Notes: generated by a model from the sequence alone, not told the origin. Shown: positions 23,851 to 33,333, counted from the stretch's first letter. The stretch: 64,000 nt of DNA from PRDV01 sp963710865 (GCA_963710865.1 CAVQBR010000002.1:806001-870000), one strand, 5' to 3'. A program made the numbers and translations.

Positions 23851-24243
23851 GGTACTTTTCTCTCCATTTTTAATTTATCAGAATAGTCAGGAGTATAACT
23901 GTGGAAATTTTCCCAGCTCAGTCTAATCTTACAAGTAATTCCTGATAGATAATGGTCAACAAAGGGACACTGCATTCGTTCAGATCGGGGAAGCAAAAGG
24001 AGAATGGGGTCATGCGGTCTTCACAAGTAATCTAGACTAAAAGTATTGCTAAGCATTACCCAGACTTGTATTCGAAGACAACGCCCGATTTCAGTTGCAA
24101 ATTGTAGCATTTTTCGCTACTTTTTGTAATTGAAATCCTGTGAAAATGTCTCATTTCACTTCTGAATGCTGATTATTCACTCCTTTCTGGTGCATCTTGG
24201 TGCAATAACGGGAAGTAACACAAGGTGTTTGCTTAGTGAGGCA

Positions 24244-24354
24244 GCAGGAACTAGTTCGTCGTTTGGAGTAATACTTGCCATTGCTTAGCCATCAACGACT
24301 AAAACTCTAAGAGTTTTTTAAAGGAGGCAGTGAGGCACGAAAGCTCGTTCCTGC
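24244..24354 (+). ncRNA. Candidate structured RNA element (unidentified)
   Basis: GCAGGAAC (24244-24251) can pair perfectly with GTTCCTGC (24347-24354). Nested inside are GTCGTT (24258-24263) with AACGAC (24294-24299), and the compact hairpin AAAACTC-TAA-GAGTTTT (24301-24317). A multibranch fold is possible on either strand. It matches no RNA family that I can recognise (not tRNA, SRP or tmRNA). It may be chance or debris. Confidence 0.3.
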
Positions 24355-24451
24355 AGCCGCAACTTGATGATGTTCCCAATTCTCTAGTTATGTGATCGAG
24401 TTAAAGTAATTGAACTATTGAAAAAAAATATCATGAAATCAAAAAAAATGA

Positions 24452-24483
24452 ATTTCGTGAGGAAAATGGGCATCTCACGAAAT
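24452..24483. other. Perfect 10-bp hairpin
   Basis: ATTTCGTGAG (24452-24461) pairs fully with CTCACGAAAT (24474-24483) around a 12-nt loop. No poly-T tract follows on the plus strand. It lies in the non-coding region before the glycosyltransferase gene. Confidence 0.5.
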
Positions 24484-24796
24484 GAGGAAAAAGTCATGAT
24501 TAAAAATTGCTGAAAATCTTGATCTGTTCGATTTTATATCGATTTTTTGTATTGGAGTGGTTCAGCGATGAGTCTTTGAACTCAGCGTTTTTTCTTAAAA
24601 AATGACTACCGATCTGATCGTGATTATAGAGATCGATCCAAGTTTGAACTCAATGAGAGCTACGTCTCAGTTTCCCGTAGCCCGGTTGTAACGCTCAATG
24701 GCCATTTGTTTTTTTAATATCCTCTATTATACTGGTAGTGTTCGGAGAGAAAAGTTTGCAGAAGATGCCTTTTTATCACCCTCTAACAAACAATTC

Positions 24797-26122
24797 ATGA
24801 AAAAAAATACGTTATTGTTGTTTTTTGTCTTATGTATAGTGCTTACTCTTTCTCCACGAGTCCCACCAGTGGTACAGATTAAAGAACAACGAGCATTGCA
24901 AGGTGCACCTAAGCCGCGTCCAACTCCAAAGCTTAAGCAAAGGAAGGGTTTGCCTGTCCGGGAGGCAAAGACTGCTCCTAAAAAAAGAATAGTGGTGTTT
25001 TCAAGTAAGGGTGGTGGTGGACACACTGCGGTCTCCAATGGCCTCAAAGCATATTTGGATGATGATTATGAAGTGACCATAGTCAATGTATTTCAGGAAG
25101 TATTGGGATCAATTGATACACTCGGTGCTGTTACCTTTGGGAGTCTCTCGAGTGAGGATTTCTATAACTTTTGTTTGCGCTGTCGGTGGACAAATGTTGT
25201 AGGAGGCTTTGCTAAGACCGGTGGCTCATACATGGCTTGGCGGGAAGATGACGTTGAAAATCTCATTTTAGACTATTTTGAGCTTGCCAAGCCTGATTTG
25301 CTTATCTCGGTAATCCCCTTTATTAATGCTGCAGCTCGTAAGGCTGCTGAAAAGCTCGATATTCCGTTATTAGTACTCACCAATGATCTTGATACTACTA
25401 ATTATGTCAATGCATTTGCAAAAGGTAACTATCCGAAATTTAGATATAGCTTACCCTTTAATGATCCTGCATTAAAAGAAAAAATTAAAGATGCTTATAT
25501 CCCCGAAGAGCAGCTTGTTATTACCGGATTTCCATTGCGCCCAGACTTTTTTAAAGAAAAAGATAGTACGGCGATAAAGAAAGATTTTAAGGTGCCTGAG
25601 GGCAAGCCGGTGGTGATGGTATTTATGGGTGGCGCAGGATCTTTGGCCAGTTATCGCTATGTACGTACGTTAGCAAAGCTTGCTATGCCGATGCATATTC
25701 TTGTGTGCTTAGGGCGGAACATGCGTTTGAGTCGGAACATTAATAAAATTTTACTGCCGCCGGAAGTAACGCTTACTATTATTGGATTTACGGACCGTAT
25801 TGCTGATCTTATGAGTATTTCTGATGTACTCATTACGAAGCCCGGGCCTGGGTCGGTATGTGAAGGCCTTGAATGTAATGTGCCAATGATTTTGGATAAA
25901 ACGAGTGGTGCGATATGGTGGGAAGAGATGAATATAGAGTTTGTTGAGAAACATGGGTTTGGGGAAACGTTGCACGATTTTGTGGATCTTCCCGCCATAC
26001 TTCCAAAGTATATTAAGGACTCTCGTCATTCCCAAGCGATAAAGAAAAAAATGCGCTCATTTAAGAGAGAGCGCTTTGAAGATAAAATTAAACTCTTAGT
26101 TGAAGAGATGATGGCGCTCTAA
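24797..26122 (+). CDS. MGDG synthase/MurG-like glycosyltransferase with N-terminal signal or anchor
   Basis: The frame is open from 24698, but I prefer the ATG at 24797, giving 441 residues. It begins a hydrophobic signal or anchor (MKKNTLLLFFVLCIVLTLS). A Pro/Lys-rich linker follows. The N-terminal lobe starts IVVFSSKGGGGHTAVSNGL, the Gly-rich loop with His seen in diacylglycerol and MurG-type (GT28-like) glycosyltransferases. The C-terminal lobe has VFMGGAGSL and MSISDVLITKPGPGSVCEGL, the nucleotide-sugar binding region with the conserved PGG-like turn. It probably adds a sugar to a lipid. A membrane anchor or export signal is unusual for this family. The end overlaps the convergent EamA gene by 4 nt. 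The start is uncertain because no ribosome site is clear. Confidence 0.8.
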   Translation: MKKNTLLLFFVLCIVLTLSPRVPPVVQIKEQRALQGAPKPRPTPKLKQRKGLPVREAKTAPKKRIVVFSSKGGGGHTAVSNGLKAYLDDDYEVTIVNVFQEVLGSIDTLGAVTFGSLSSEDFYNFCLRCRWTNVVGGFAKTGGSYMAWREDDVENLILDYFELAKPDLLISVIPFINAAARKAAEKLDIPLLVLTNDLDTTNYVNAFAKGNYPKFRYSLPFNDPALKEKIKDAYIPEEQLVITGFPLRPDFFKEKDSTAIKKDFKVPEGKPVVMVFMGGAGSLASYRYVRTLAKLAMPMHILVCLGRNMRLSRNINKILLPPEVTLTIIGFTDRIADLMSISDVLITKPGPGSVCEGLECNVPMILDKTSGAIWWEEMNIEFVEKHGFGETLHDFVDLPAILPKYIKDSRHSQAIKKKMRSFKRERFEDKIKLLVEEMMAL

Positions 26123-26559
26123 GCTTTTGTAAGGAGGAGGGTGCCAGCTATAACAAGAAGTGAGCCGATAATCGAGTACCACGTAAAGTGAGTGCCAAGA
26201 AAAAGCACAGAAAAGATGACTACAAATAAAAGACTGAATCTATCTAATGCTACCGCTAACCCGGTAAATTCTGTTGGTGCATGTTGCAATGCAGCAAAGT
26301 AGCAAAGCCATGAAAGGGCTCCCGCAATACCTGAGCAGAGGATAAAGAGGTAGGCCTTCGAGTCAAAGGTTGCAATGAGTTTTGCTTTGTTAAATACTAC
26401 TGAAACAAGAATCAAGAACAAAGCCATTATTATTGCTCGAATGGTGGTAGCTAGGACGCTATCAAGTCCAGTAGTAGCATTAAACCCGAGCTTTGCAAAA
26501 ATAGCAACGAATGCTGCAAAAACGGCAGAGCAAAGAGCGTATATATACCAGAATTGCAT
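26119..26559 (-). CDS. EamA/DMT-superfamily small membrane transporter
   Basis: This 146-residue protein has about five hydrophobic helices and the profile of one EamA repeat. It has an IYALCSAVFAAFVAIFAKLG start, then WLCYFAALQHAPTEFTGLAVALD, and ends LGSLLVIAGTLLLTKA-like. Larger drug/metabolite transporters have two such repeats; single-repeat forms of about 140 residues work as dimers. The substrate cannot be read. Its 3' end overlaps the glycosyltransferase stop; its 5' end faces the HAD gene, so the 40-nt gap between them must contain divergent promoters. Confidence 0.85.
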   Translation of the reverse strand: MQFWYIYALCSAVFAAFVAIFAKLGFNATTGLDSVLATTIRAIIMALFLILVSVVFNKAKLIATFDSKAYLFILCSGIAGALSWLCYFAALQHAPTEFTGLAVALDRFSLLFVVIFSVLFLGTHFTWYSIIGSLLVIAGTLLLTKA

Positions 26560-26600
26560 AAAGTTTCTCCCTATGGGGATAGTATATCAAAGAGGTTTCT

Positions 26601-27467
26601 ATGATGAAAAGAATTTCCTTAGCATGTATGATGTCTGCTTCGCTTATAGCAGAACCCATCACTCTTATCTTCGATCTTGGTGGCATAGTCGTAAAGCATG
26701 CATGGTGGCGTTACATTAATCGGCTTGGCATCACAAACGTGATTTCCTATATGTGGCAGGATGGCAAGCTGCCATGGAAGCTTTCAGGTGAAATGCAGAA
26801 GCGCATATTTGAAGTGCTTGAATCAATCCCTTTGGAGCACGAAGAAGGCTTTTTGCGTGCTTGCACAAGTCATGGAGTTGAGTTCCCTTACATCCTCTGT
26901 GCGTATCAAGCAGGTCGTATTGATCCTCTCACAGCTCGAGAAAAGGGCCTTCATGCATTAAAGCTCTTTCAGGAGGCAGGCCATGTCTCCGCCGCGGAGG
27001 GCGAATTGATTGCACGATCTATTGAGGCGATGTTTGATCCTGAGTTTGACGCAAGCTGTAATATTCCATTGCCAGAGGGCATGAAGATAATCAAAAAGCT
27101 TGCGCGACAGCTCAATGCAGATGGGTCTAAGAAGTATGCCCTTATAGCACTCTCCAATTGGGAGCCTATTGGTTTTTCAAAAGTGAGGGAGCGCATTGGA
27201 GGCTTCGAATATTTTGATGATATTGTTACCTCTGGTGAGGCTGGAACAGTAAAGCCTAATGCTGGTGCCTATGACTATGTGGTGAAAAAGCACAAACTCA
27301 ATCCGGATAATTGCATCTTTGTAGATGACCAGAAGGAAAATGTAGAGGCAGCACGGGCCTATGGAATTAAAAATTCATTGCTCTTTACCGACTATACTAC
27401 CTTGCGTAGACAGCTTACTGAGTTAGATATTCTTCCTGCAAAACCCACTCGATGGTGGTTCTTCTAA
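26601..27467 (+). CDS. Exported HAD-superfamily phosphatase-like protein, copy 1
   Basis: This 288-residue protein has a signal peptide (MMKRISLACMMSASLIAEP). The HAD motifs are ITLIFDLGGIVV (motif I, nucleophile Asp, with Gly at Asp+2 as in YihX-type enzymes), LIALSNWEP (motif II), GTVKPNAGAYDYV (motif III Lys) and CIFVDDQKENVEAA (motif IV). The cap insert lies between motifs I and II. YihX-like relatives dephosphorylate sugar phosphates such as glucose-1-phosphate. All core residues are present. Export of this normally cytoplasmic family is unusual. A paralogue lies at 29798-30718. AGAGG precedes tandem ATGs. Confidence 0.85.
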   Translation: MMKRISLACMMSASLIAEPITLIFDLGGIVVKHAWWRYINRLGITNVISYMWQDGKLPWKLSGEMQKRIFEVLESIPLEHEEGFLRACTSHGVEFPYILCAYQAGRIDPLTAREKGLHALKLFQEAGHVSAAEGELIARSIEAMFDPEFDASCNIPLPEGMKIIKKLARQLNADGSKKYALIALSNWEPIGFSKVRERIGGFEYFDDIVTSGEAGTVKPNAGAYDYVVKKHKLNPDNCIFVDDQKENVEAARAYGIKNSLLFTDYTTLRRQLTELDILPAKPTRWWFF

Positions 27468-27866
27468 TCATTGAGGATTAGTTGGCGCTCCAATGCTTCT
27501 AAGAAAGATCACATACAAGCTAGCGAACAAAAATGCTTATCAAGCAGGCCGATTGATTATGGTGCTGCTTGAAGAGAAAGTCTAAGACTTGGATTGTCAG
27601 GGGAGTCTCCGAAGGAGGGTTGAGTGCGAAATCAATCAACTCCTTGTTTGATTAGGAATGCATGCGAGCTGAGCTGATGAATGAAGAATTTGAAGTTGAG
27701 CGCTGAACCTTGATGGCTCGAGAAAATACAAACTTTTTAACCAACTAGTACTTGCATTTTTAAGTATGCTGGAACTGGAAAGGGGTGTGAAGAGACTTCA
27801 GTCAGGGAATAACCTCTCAGTGGCGGCGCCTTGAGTAAACAAGAGCTAGAAATTGTCCCGACAAAG
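27468..27866. other. Intergenic stretch, nothing recognised
   Basis: About 400 nt between the HAD gene and the ankyrin gene's stop. I see no gene, repeat or convincing terminator. Confidence 0.5.
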
Positions 27867-29306
27867 CTAAGATGAGCAATGAGGATCGTCTGGGAAGAGG
27901 GCCTTTACCAATAAGGTAATAATTTCTTCATAGTTATCTGGCTGGTTAAAATTGAAAAGTGCTAGAGCTCTCATTTTAAGAGCCAGATGAAGTGCTCTCA
28001 TGCTTGGCAATGTTCCTTTTTCCAGGAGCAATCGGAAAATTTCAGAGTTTCCGAGAGATATTGCTTGATCTAGTGGTGCTTCATCGCAGTTGGCAAAGAG
28101 ATCTACAGCTTTTAGATGTGTTGAAGTTAAAAGTAAGAGCATGATTTCTTCGCGTTTGTTCTTCAAGGCAATGTAAAATGGTGTTTTTCCTTGTATTGTT
28201 GCAGTGCAAGGTGCTTGATGTTCTAATAGCTTGGTAACGACCTTTACACGATTGAGCTTGGCGGCTCGGTAGAGTGCGGTTGCTCCTTTCAATGTAGGTC
28301 TGTTTAAGAGCGCTGGATCTTTTTTTAAAAGGAGTTCGACGATAGAAGGATCATCAGTTAGGTGCAAAGGCGTTTCACCCTTTTTGTTCTCTGTTACTAT
28401 AGCTCCATATTCCAGTAAGAGTTGAGCTTCATCGAAATTTGCAAAATGTAAAGCAGTATTACCGTTATCATCGGATATGTTGGGGCGGGCGCCTGCTTCT
28501 AAGAGCAAACGAATGAGAGGGAGGTTATGATGGCTTACGATGCGCGAAAGCATGGTAACTCCATAACCATTTTGCTGATTGATTGATCTCTTAAGATGAA
28601 GGATTATCACTGAGACAAGCTCAGTATTTCCATGTAATGCTGCCATTTCTAGAGGAGTGAAAAAATCTCGATCATCGAAATCATTGCCAAATGCTGCGCC
28701 TGCAGCTATGAGGAGTTTAGCCATTTGAGTATCCTCTAACCGTGCAGCTTGATATAGAGGGGTGAGTGGGTAATTTTTTTCTTGTGCATAAATATTCGGA
28801 TCTGATCCAGCCTCGAGTAAGAATTGAACTGTGTCATGACAGCCTCGACTTGCAGCATGTAATAGTGCAGTTCCAGTTGTTCCTCTGTAACCGACAAGTG
28901 TATGCACGTTTCCCCCAGCACAGATTAAGAGTTTGCAGGCCTTTGAGTTACCTTGATATGCAGCCTTTGTCAGCAAGCTTGTGGTAAGCGAACAGAGTTG
29001 GTTATAAGACCTGCTATTTTCATTTATGATTTCTGAGTTTGATTTGTTCACTCCAGATGTGCTTCTTAGAAGTGTTAGTGCTTCGTCGAGGGTGCTTAGT
29101 AGAACCAGATAATATATGAGCTCACAGGTCTTCATTCCATCGGTCCGTCCATCAGTCCTTGTCCTGAGCGGTGAAAATAGTGTGTAAGGCGATTCAAAGA
29201 TGATCTCATCCAATTTAGCGGGGGTTAAAAGAGGCGCTGGCTTTTGTAGGGCAGCCATAGGATAGAGTGTCGCTGAGACCAGAAATAGAAATAGAGCAAA
29301 CAACAT
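27867..29306 (-). CDS. Secreted ankyrin-repeat protein
   Basis: This 479-residue protein has a signal peptide (MLFALFLFLVSATLYPMAA). About ten ankyrin repeats run from about residue 110 to 450. Clear units include TGTALLHAASRGCHDTVQFL, TPLYQAARLEDTQMAKLLIA and GNTALHFANFDEAQLLLEYG; some are shortened. A helical N-terminal segment precedes them. No catalytic domain is visible. It probably binds a protein partner outside the cytoplasm. It lies between the two exported HAD genes, which are on the opposite strand. Confidence 0.92.
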   Translation of the reverse strand: MLFALFLFLVSATLYPMAALQKPAPLLTPAKLDEIIFESPYTLFSPLRTRTDGRTDGMKTCELIYYLVLLSTLDEALTLLRSTSGVNKSNSEIINENSRSYNQLCSLTTSLLTKAAYQGNSKACKLLICAGGNVHTLVGYRGTTGTALLHAASRGCHDTVQFLLEAGSDPNIYAQEKNYPLTPLYQAARLEDTQMAKLLIAAGAAFGNDFDDRDFFTPLEMAALHGNTELVSVIILHLKRSINQQNGYGVTMLSRIVSHHNLPLIRLLLEAGARPNISDDNGNTALHFANFDEAQLLLEYGAIVTENKKGETPLHLTDDPSIVELLLKKDPALLNRPTLKGATALYRAAKLNRVKVVTKLLEHQAPCTATIQGKTPFYIALKNKREEIMLLLLTSTHLKAVDLFANCDEAPLDQAISLGNSEIFRLLLEKGTLPSMRALHLALKMRALALFNFNQPDNYEEIITLLVKALFPDDPHCSS

Positions 29307-29797
29307 AGTCTTTCTCTAATTGAGGATGATTTAAACGTATACATATCATGGCTACTGCTCTCTAAAAGCTAGCATAAATTGATAAGAAAGAAAATAATCT
29401 GCTGGACGACAATTTGATGAAATAGTTTTAAAGTTCTTAAGGAGAGAGATCTGTAGGTAGGCCTCGATCATGCATTATAATCATCGAAGAGAGGGGTGAT
29501 GGCGCTTGTAAGAATTTCTCTTTGATGTGCATTTTGTTTCAATAGTCCTGGTCAGAATTTCTGTTCAAAAGTCCTTAAAGGTTTTTTGTCGATGGATTAA
29601 CTGAACGAAAGGTCAAGCACGACCTTGTGAGCTGCAAGTCACGTGAAGCCTTCTCTGAATTGCTCATAAGACTCCTTAACATCTGGTTAACGAAGCAGAA
29701 TGGTAAAAATCATAACAGCAGCATACTTGACAAATAAAAATTTTATGACATGCTATTAGTAAATAGACTTTAACTTTATAGTACGAAAGAACTAGTC
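29307..29797. other. Divergent intergenic region
   Basis: About 490 nt between the divergently transcribed ankyrin gene and HAD copy 2. It must hold both promoters. A TTGACA at about 29728 followed by an AT-rich stretch lies some 65 nt before the HAD ATG, but no well-spaced -10 box is certain. No gene is seen. Confidence 0.45.
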
Positions 29798-30718
29798 ATG
29801 TTCCAAAAAATTTTACTTCTGAGTTGTCTGACAATGTCAGCCGTAGCTCTTCAAACTACTACTCTGATTCTTGATTTGGGAGGTGTAGTGTTGACAAGGT
29901 CAATGATGCAATATGCGTTGAAAATGGGACCGTTAGATATCCTATTTCAAAGTATTCATGATCAGACCAAGCCCTGGCTGATGCAAGAAAGTATATTTGA
30001 ACTTCTTAAGACTATAGACCTACCGAAGGAAGAGGGATTTAGGAATACGACAACAAAAGGAGTTGAGCTTCCCTACATTATTTGTGCATATCAAGCTGGC
30101 CGTATAAGTGCAGACGCTGCTCTGGCACGAGCAAAAGAAGCTATCGCTTCTCATCCTGCGCTTTTTAAAAGTATCCATCACCAGCGAATTGTAGAACGTG
30201 CGATAGAAATAATTTTCAGTCCTGAATGTGAAGCGGATTGTGCCCTGGAGATTCCTGCAGGTATGCGCCTCTTGAAAGAGCTTTCTGATGCCCGTTCAAA
30301 AGGGATTATAAAGAACATTTTTGGGCTAACCAACTGGGAGAAAGATGCATTTGCTCGAACGCGAGCAGTTCTTCCTGGACTGAATTATTTTGATGATATC
30401 ATCACTTCTGGCGAGATTGGCACTATAAAGCCCAATGCAGGGGCTTATCGGTATATTCTTGCGAAGCATCATTTAAACCCATCTGAATGTCTTTTTGTTG
30501 ACGACCAGTTAGAAAACGTACTTGCTGCACGCGAATGTGGCATTAAATCTCTGCACCTTACCGACTATTACAAACTTCGTAAAGATCTCTACGATCGAGG
30601 GATTTTGCCTACCGAGCCGATCAATCCGAGCATTCTACGGAAGAGGATTTTGGCTCTTTCCGTAGTAGTATGTGCCCTGCTCATAGTTATTGAATGTGTA
30701 CGGCGCAGTGCAGCATAA
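29798..30718 (+). CDS. Exported HAD-superfamily phosphatase-like protein, copy 2, with C-terminal membrane anchor
   Basis: This 306-residue paralogue of the gene at 26601-27467 has a signal peptide (MFQKILLLSCLTMSAVA). HAD motifs are LILDLGGVVL, FGLTNWEKDAF, GTIKPNAGAYRYIL and CLFVDDQLENVLAA. It differs from copy 1 in an extra C-terminal hydrophobic helix (ILALSVVVCALLIVIECVRR) that could anchor it in the membrane facing the periplasm. The ELPYIICAYQAGRI cap segment is almost identical in both copies. Function as in copy 1: probable phosphatase on a small phosphorylated compound, substrate unknown. Confidence 0.85.
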   Translation: MFQKILLLSCLTMSAVALQTTTLILDLGGVVLTRSMMQYALKMGPLDILFQSIHDQTKPWLMQESIFELLKTIDLPKEEGFRNTTTKGVELPYIICAYQAGRISADAALARAKEAIASHPALFKSIHHQRIVERAIEIIFSPECEADCALEIPAGMRLLKELSDARSKGIIKNIFGLTNWEKDAFARTRAVLPGLNYFDDIITSGEIGTIKPNAGAYRYILAKHHLNPSECLFVDDQLENVLAARECGIKSLHLTDYYKLRKDLYDRGILPTEPINPSILRKRILALSVVVCALLIVIECVRRSAA

Positions 30719-30991
30719 TTCAATGCTAGAGCTGGTGTTCAATGCAACACTTTTTTAAAATTTTTTTGCTACCGCACTGACCCTTGTCATTATAGGGTGC
30801 AGCTATGAGCTGAAAACCGTGTCTTTCAAGACAGTGATGAAAGGCTCGTCTTTTTTAACTAATTTCAAGAAAAGAAGAATAGAGCATGAATTGTTATGAA
30901 AGAGACATGGCCCCGAAAATCTGTTGTAAAAGCACTTTCGGCAACAGGCATGTGGTTTTCAAGATTGGTGGATAAAGACTGCTCGAGTACA

Positions 30992-32188
30992 CTAGTTTTG
31001 AGGAATTGCTTTGAGTATCTCATGTATTCTACACATAAGTGCTTCTGACTGTCCCGCGTCATAGCCTTGACTGGTGATGGCAAGTGTGCCGAGCCTAATG
31101 CCACTAGGTCTAAGTGGACCTTGTGTGTCGAACGGGATGGCACTCCTACTGACATAGAGAGATTCTTTTTCTAAAGCTATTTCAGCTTTGTAGCCTGAAA
31201 GATGCTTTGAGGTCAGATCGATAACGAAAAGATGCGTATCGCTGCCGCCTGAAACGACTCGATATCCCAGTTCCGCGCATACCCGTATCATGGTTTGAGC
31301 GTTAGCCACTGCTTGTTCTTGATATCTGATAAATGAAACGTCTAGGGCGCGGTTGAAGGTATAGGCCTTAGCTGCAATTGCATGCATGAATGGACCTCCT
31401 TGGATGAGGGGGAAGACAGCTCTATCTATGCGCTCTGCATACTCTTTTTTGGACAGTATAAAGCCCCCACGAGGACCCCGTAGTGTTTTGTGGGTTGTGC
31501 CAGTGACAACATCGGCATGAGGAAACGGATGAGGATAGAGACCTGATGCTATAAGGCCTGCTGTATGAGCACAGTCTGCTAGGAGGTACGCATCAACTGA
31601 TCGTGCTATCTGCGAAAACCGTTCAAAATTAATATGCCGGGAGTAGGAAGAGCCACCAGCTATGATAAGCTTAGGTCTGTGGTGACGAGCGAGTTGCTCG
31701 ATTGCATCATAATCGAGAAGCTCTGTAGAGGGATCGACATCGTAGCTCACACTGTGAAACAGTACCCCAGAAAAACTCACTGGATGACCATGGGTTAAAT
31801 GACCACCGCTTTTGAGACTCATACCCATTATAGTGTCGCCCGGTTGGAGGAGAGCCAGAAGTACAGCCATATTAGCTGCTGAACCAGAATGAGGTTGTAC
31901 ATTTGCATGGTCTGCGGCAAACAATGATTTACAGCGATCGATAGCTAGTTGTTCAATTTGATCGACAAAGGTGCATCCTGCATAATAGCGTTTTCCCGGA
32001 TATCCTTCTGCATACTTATTAGTAAGGGCTGAGCCCATCAAGTTAAGCACTTCAGGGTAGGCATAGTTTTCGGAGGCTATGAGTGTAATGCCTTGTGACT
32101 GCCGACGGAGCTCCTGTTCTACAAGGAAGGTAAGTTCAAGGTCAGAGGTACTTTTTGTCATCCAAGGTTCTTTCTTTTTCTCTAGCAT
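30992..32188 (-). CDS. glyA: Serine hydroxymethyltransferase
   Basis: This 398-residue pyridoxal-phosphate enzyme converts serine and tetrahydrofolate to glycine and methylene-tetrahydrofolate. Clear marks are LIASENYAYPEVLNLMGS, NKYAEGYPGKRYYAGC, QPHSGSAANMAVL, LLADCAHTAGL and the cofactor-lysine motif TGTTHKTLRGPRGG (Lys 234). It is a little shorter than the usual 410-420, mostly at the C-terminus. The start is either the ATG at 32188 or the ATG at 32161; neither has a strong ribosome site. The gene is divergent from efp. It supplies one-carbon units, a housekeeping role kept in reduced genomes. Confidence 0.97.
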   Translation of the reverse strand: MLEKKKEPWMTKSTSDLELTFLVEQELRRQSQGITLIASENYAYPEVLNLMGSALTNKYAEGYPGKRYYAGCTFVDQIEQLAIDRCKSLFAADHANVQPHSGSAANMAVLLALLQPGDTIMGMSLKSGGHLTHGHPVSFSGVLFHSVSYDVDPSTELLDYDAIEQLARHHRPKLIIAGGSSYSRHINFERFSQIARSVDAYLLADCAHTAGLIASGLYPHPFPHADVVTGTTHKTLRGPRGGFILSKKEYAERIDRAVFPLIQGGPFMHAIAAKAYTFNRALDVSFIRYQEQAVANAQTMIRVCAELGYRVVSGGSDTHLFVIDLTSKHLSGYKAEIALEKESLYVSRSAIPFDTQGPLRPSGIRLGTLAITSQGYDAGQSEALMCRIHEILKAIPQN

Positions 32189-32304
32189 ATACCGAATTTC
32201 TGAGCTCGCAAAGAATGCTCGTGCGCCGATTGATTTTTTTTAACCCTCTAACTATACTTAATGAATGAGTGATAGAGCGATTCTACTTAAACAAAGGATA
32301 TTTT

Positions 32305-32877
32305 GTGATTTTAGCAGGAGATGTCCGTCGTGGCACAAAGATACTTGTCAAGGGTGAACCCTATACAGTATTAGAGTTTCAGCATGTAAAGCCTGGCAAG
32401 GGTGGCGCTTATATGCGAACTAAGATGAAAAATTTAATAAGTGGCCTTGTGCATGAGGAAACATTTCGGGCTGATGAAAAGCTTGAAACTCCCGATCTAC
32501 AGTACAAAGATATGCTTTATCTTTACGAGCATGATAATTTGTATGAGTTTTTAGATCAGGAGAGCTATGACCAGATTGCTTTTGATAAGGATCAAATCAG
32601 TGATGTAATTGACTTCTTGAAAGAGCAGACTGTGTATACTGTGCTTTTTTTTAATGATAGGCCAATCGCGGTGAGCGCGCCTCTCTTTATGGAGCTTGCG
32701 GTAAAAGAAACTCCTCCTGGTGTTAAGGGTGATACAGCTCAGGGTGGAGGAACGAAACCGGCAACACTCGAAACAGGCTTAGTATTACAGGTTCCTCTCT
32801 TTGTAAATGAAGGTGACATTATTAAGGTAGATACGCGCGAATCTAAATATGTTGAGCGTCTCGAAAAGAAAAAATAA
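32305..32877 (+). CDS. efp: Elongation factor P
   Basis: EF-P relieves ribosome stalling at polyproline. The frame is open from a GTG at 32269. I choose the GTG at 32305, which follows AAAGGATATTTT and gives the usual N-terminus MILAGDVRRGTKILVKGEPY (190 residues). The three beta-barrel domains are recognisable. The tip loop KPGKGGAY presents Lys 32, the position modified in many bacteria. The C-terminal VDTRESKYVER matches the family. The stop overlaps the nusB start by one base (TAATG), so the two are coupled. No lysine-modifying enzyme gene is seen nearby. Confidence 0.95.
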   Translation: MILAGDVRRGTKILVKGEPYTVLEFQHVKPGKGGAYMRTKMKNLISGLVHEETFRADEKLETPDLQYKDMLYLYEHDNLYEFLDQESYDQIAFDKDQISDVIDFLKEQTVYTVLFFNDRPIAVSAPLFMELAVKETPPGVKGDTAQGGGTKPATLETGLVLQVPLFVNEGDIIKVDTRESKYVERLEKKK

Positions 32878-33332
32878 TGGAAGATCAGATAAAGGAAGAT
32901 AGTATACTGATCTGCGATACGCTTACTCAAACAGAGCAGCGATCGTTGATCTTTCAGCTTCTGTATGCCGTAGATGCTTTTGATTATGAAAGTTCTTTAG
33001 AATCTATTGCAGACAATTTTGGGCGAGGATTTGGGGTGGTTGTTCCTGTTGATAGTGCCGTTTTTAAGGCAACACAAGGGATCATAGAGGAGCGGACTGT
33101 TCTTGACAACCATATTATCCCCTTCATTGAACATTGGCGCCCCGAGCGTTTAGGGGTGCCTACCAGGCTCATTTTAAGAATAGCTCTTTGGGAACTCTCA
33201 CATACGAGTACAGATCCAGTAGTTATTATTAATGAAGCAGTAGAGCTTGCAAAATGTTTTGCTGAGCACGATGCATATAAGTTCATTAATGGTCTTCTTG
33301 ACGAATATGTAAAACGATCACAAACAGAGTAG
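32877..33332 (+). CDS. nusB: Transcription antitermination factor NusB
   Basis: This 151-residue all-helical protein is coupled to efp. NusB binds BoxA RNA with S10 and supports rRNA antitermination. Family marks are RSLIFQLLYAVDAF near the N-terminus and RLILRIALWELSH, VVIINEAVELAKCF and YKFINGLLDEYVK at the C-terminus. The efp-nusB neighbourhood is also common in other bacteria. A strong terminator follows. Confidence 0.94.
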   Translation: MEDQIKEDSILICDTLTQTEQRSLIFQLLYAVDAFDYESSLESIADNFGRGFGVVVPVDSAVFKATQGIIEERTVLDNHIIPFIEHWRPERLGVPTRLILRIALWELSHTSTDPVVIINEAVELAKCFAEHDAYKFINGLLDEYVKRSQTE

Positions 33333-33333
33333 A

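Larger units (their letters stand above)
23851..24796. other. Long non-coding stretch with strong hairpins
   Basis: About 950 nt without a believable gene. Two structured segments (24244-24354 and 24452-24483) are listed separately. Poly-A-rich sequence surrounds them. The glycosyltransferase start follows. Confidence 0.5.

Noticed and set aside
23763..23996. A 77-residue open frame as a real small gene
   Set aside because: Part of it aligns with the decayed antitoxin and it has no ribosome site.
30865..31155. Short frame overlapping the 3' end of glyA
   Set aside because: It is in another frame of a clear enzyme gene and has no features of its own.
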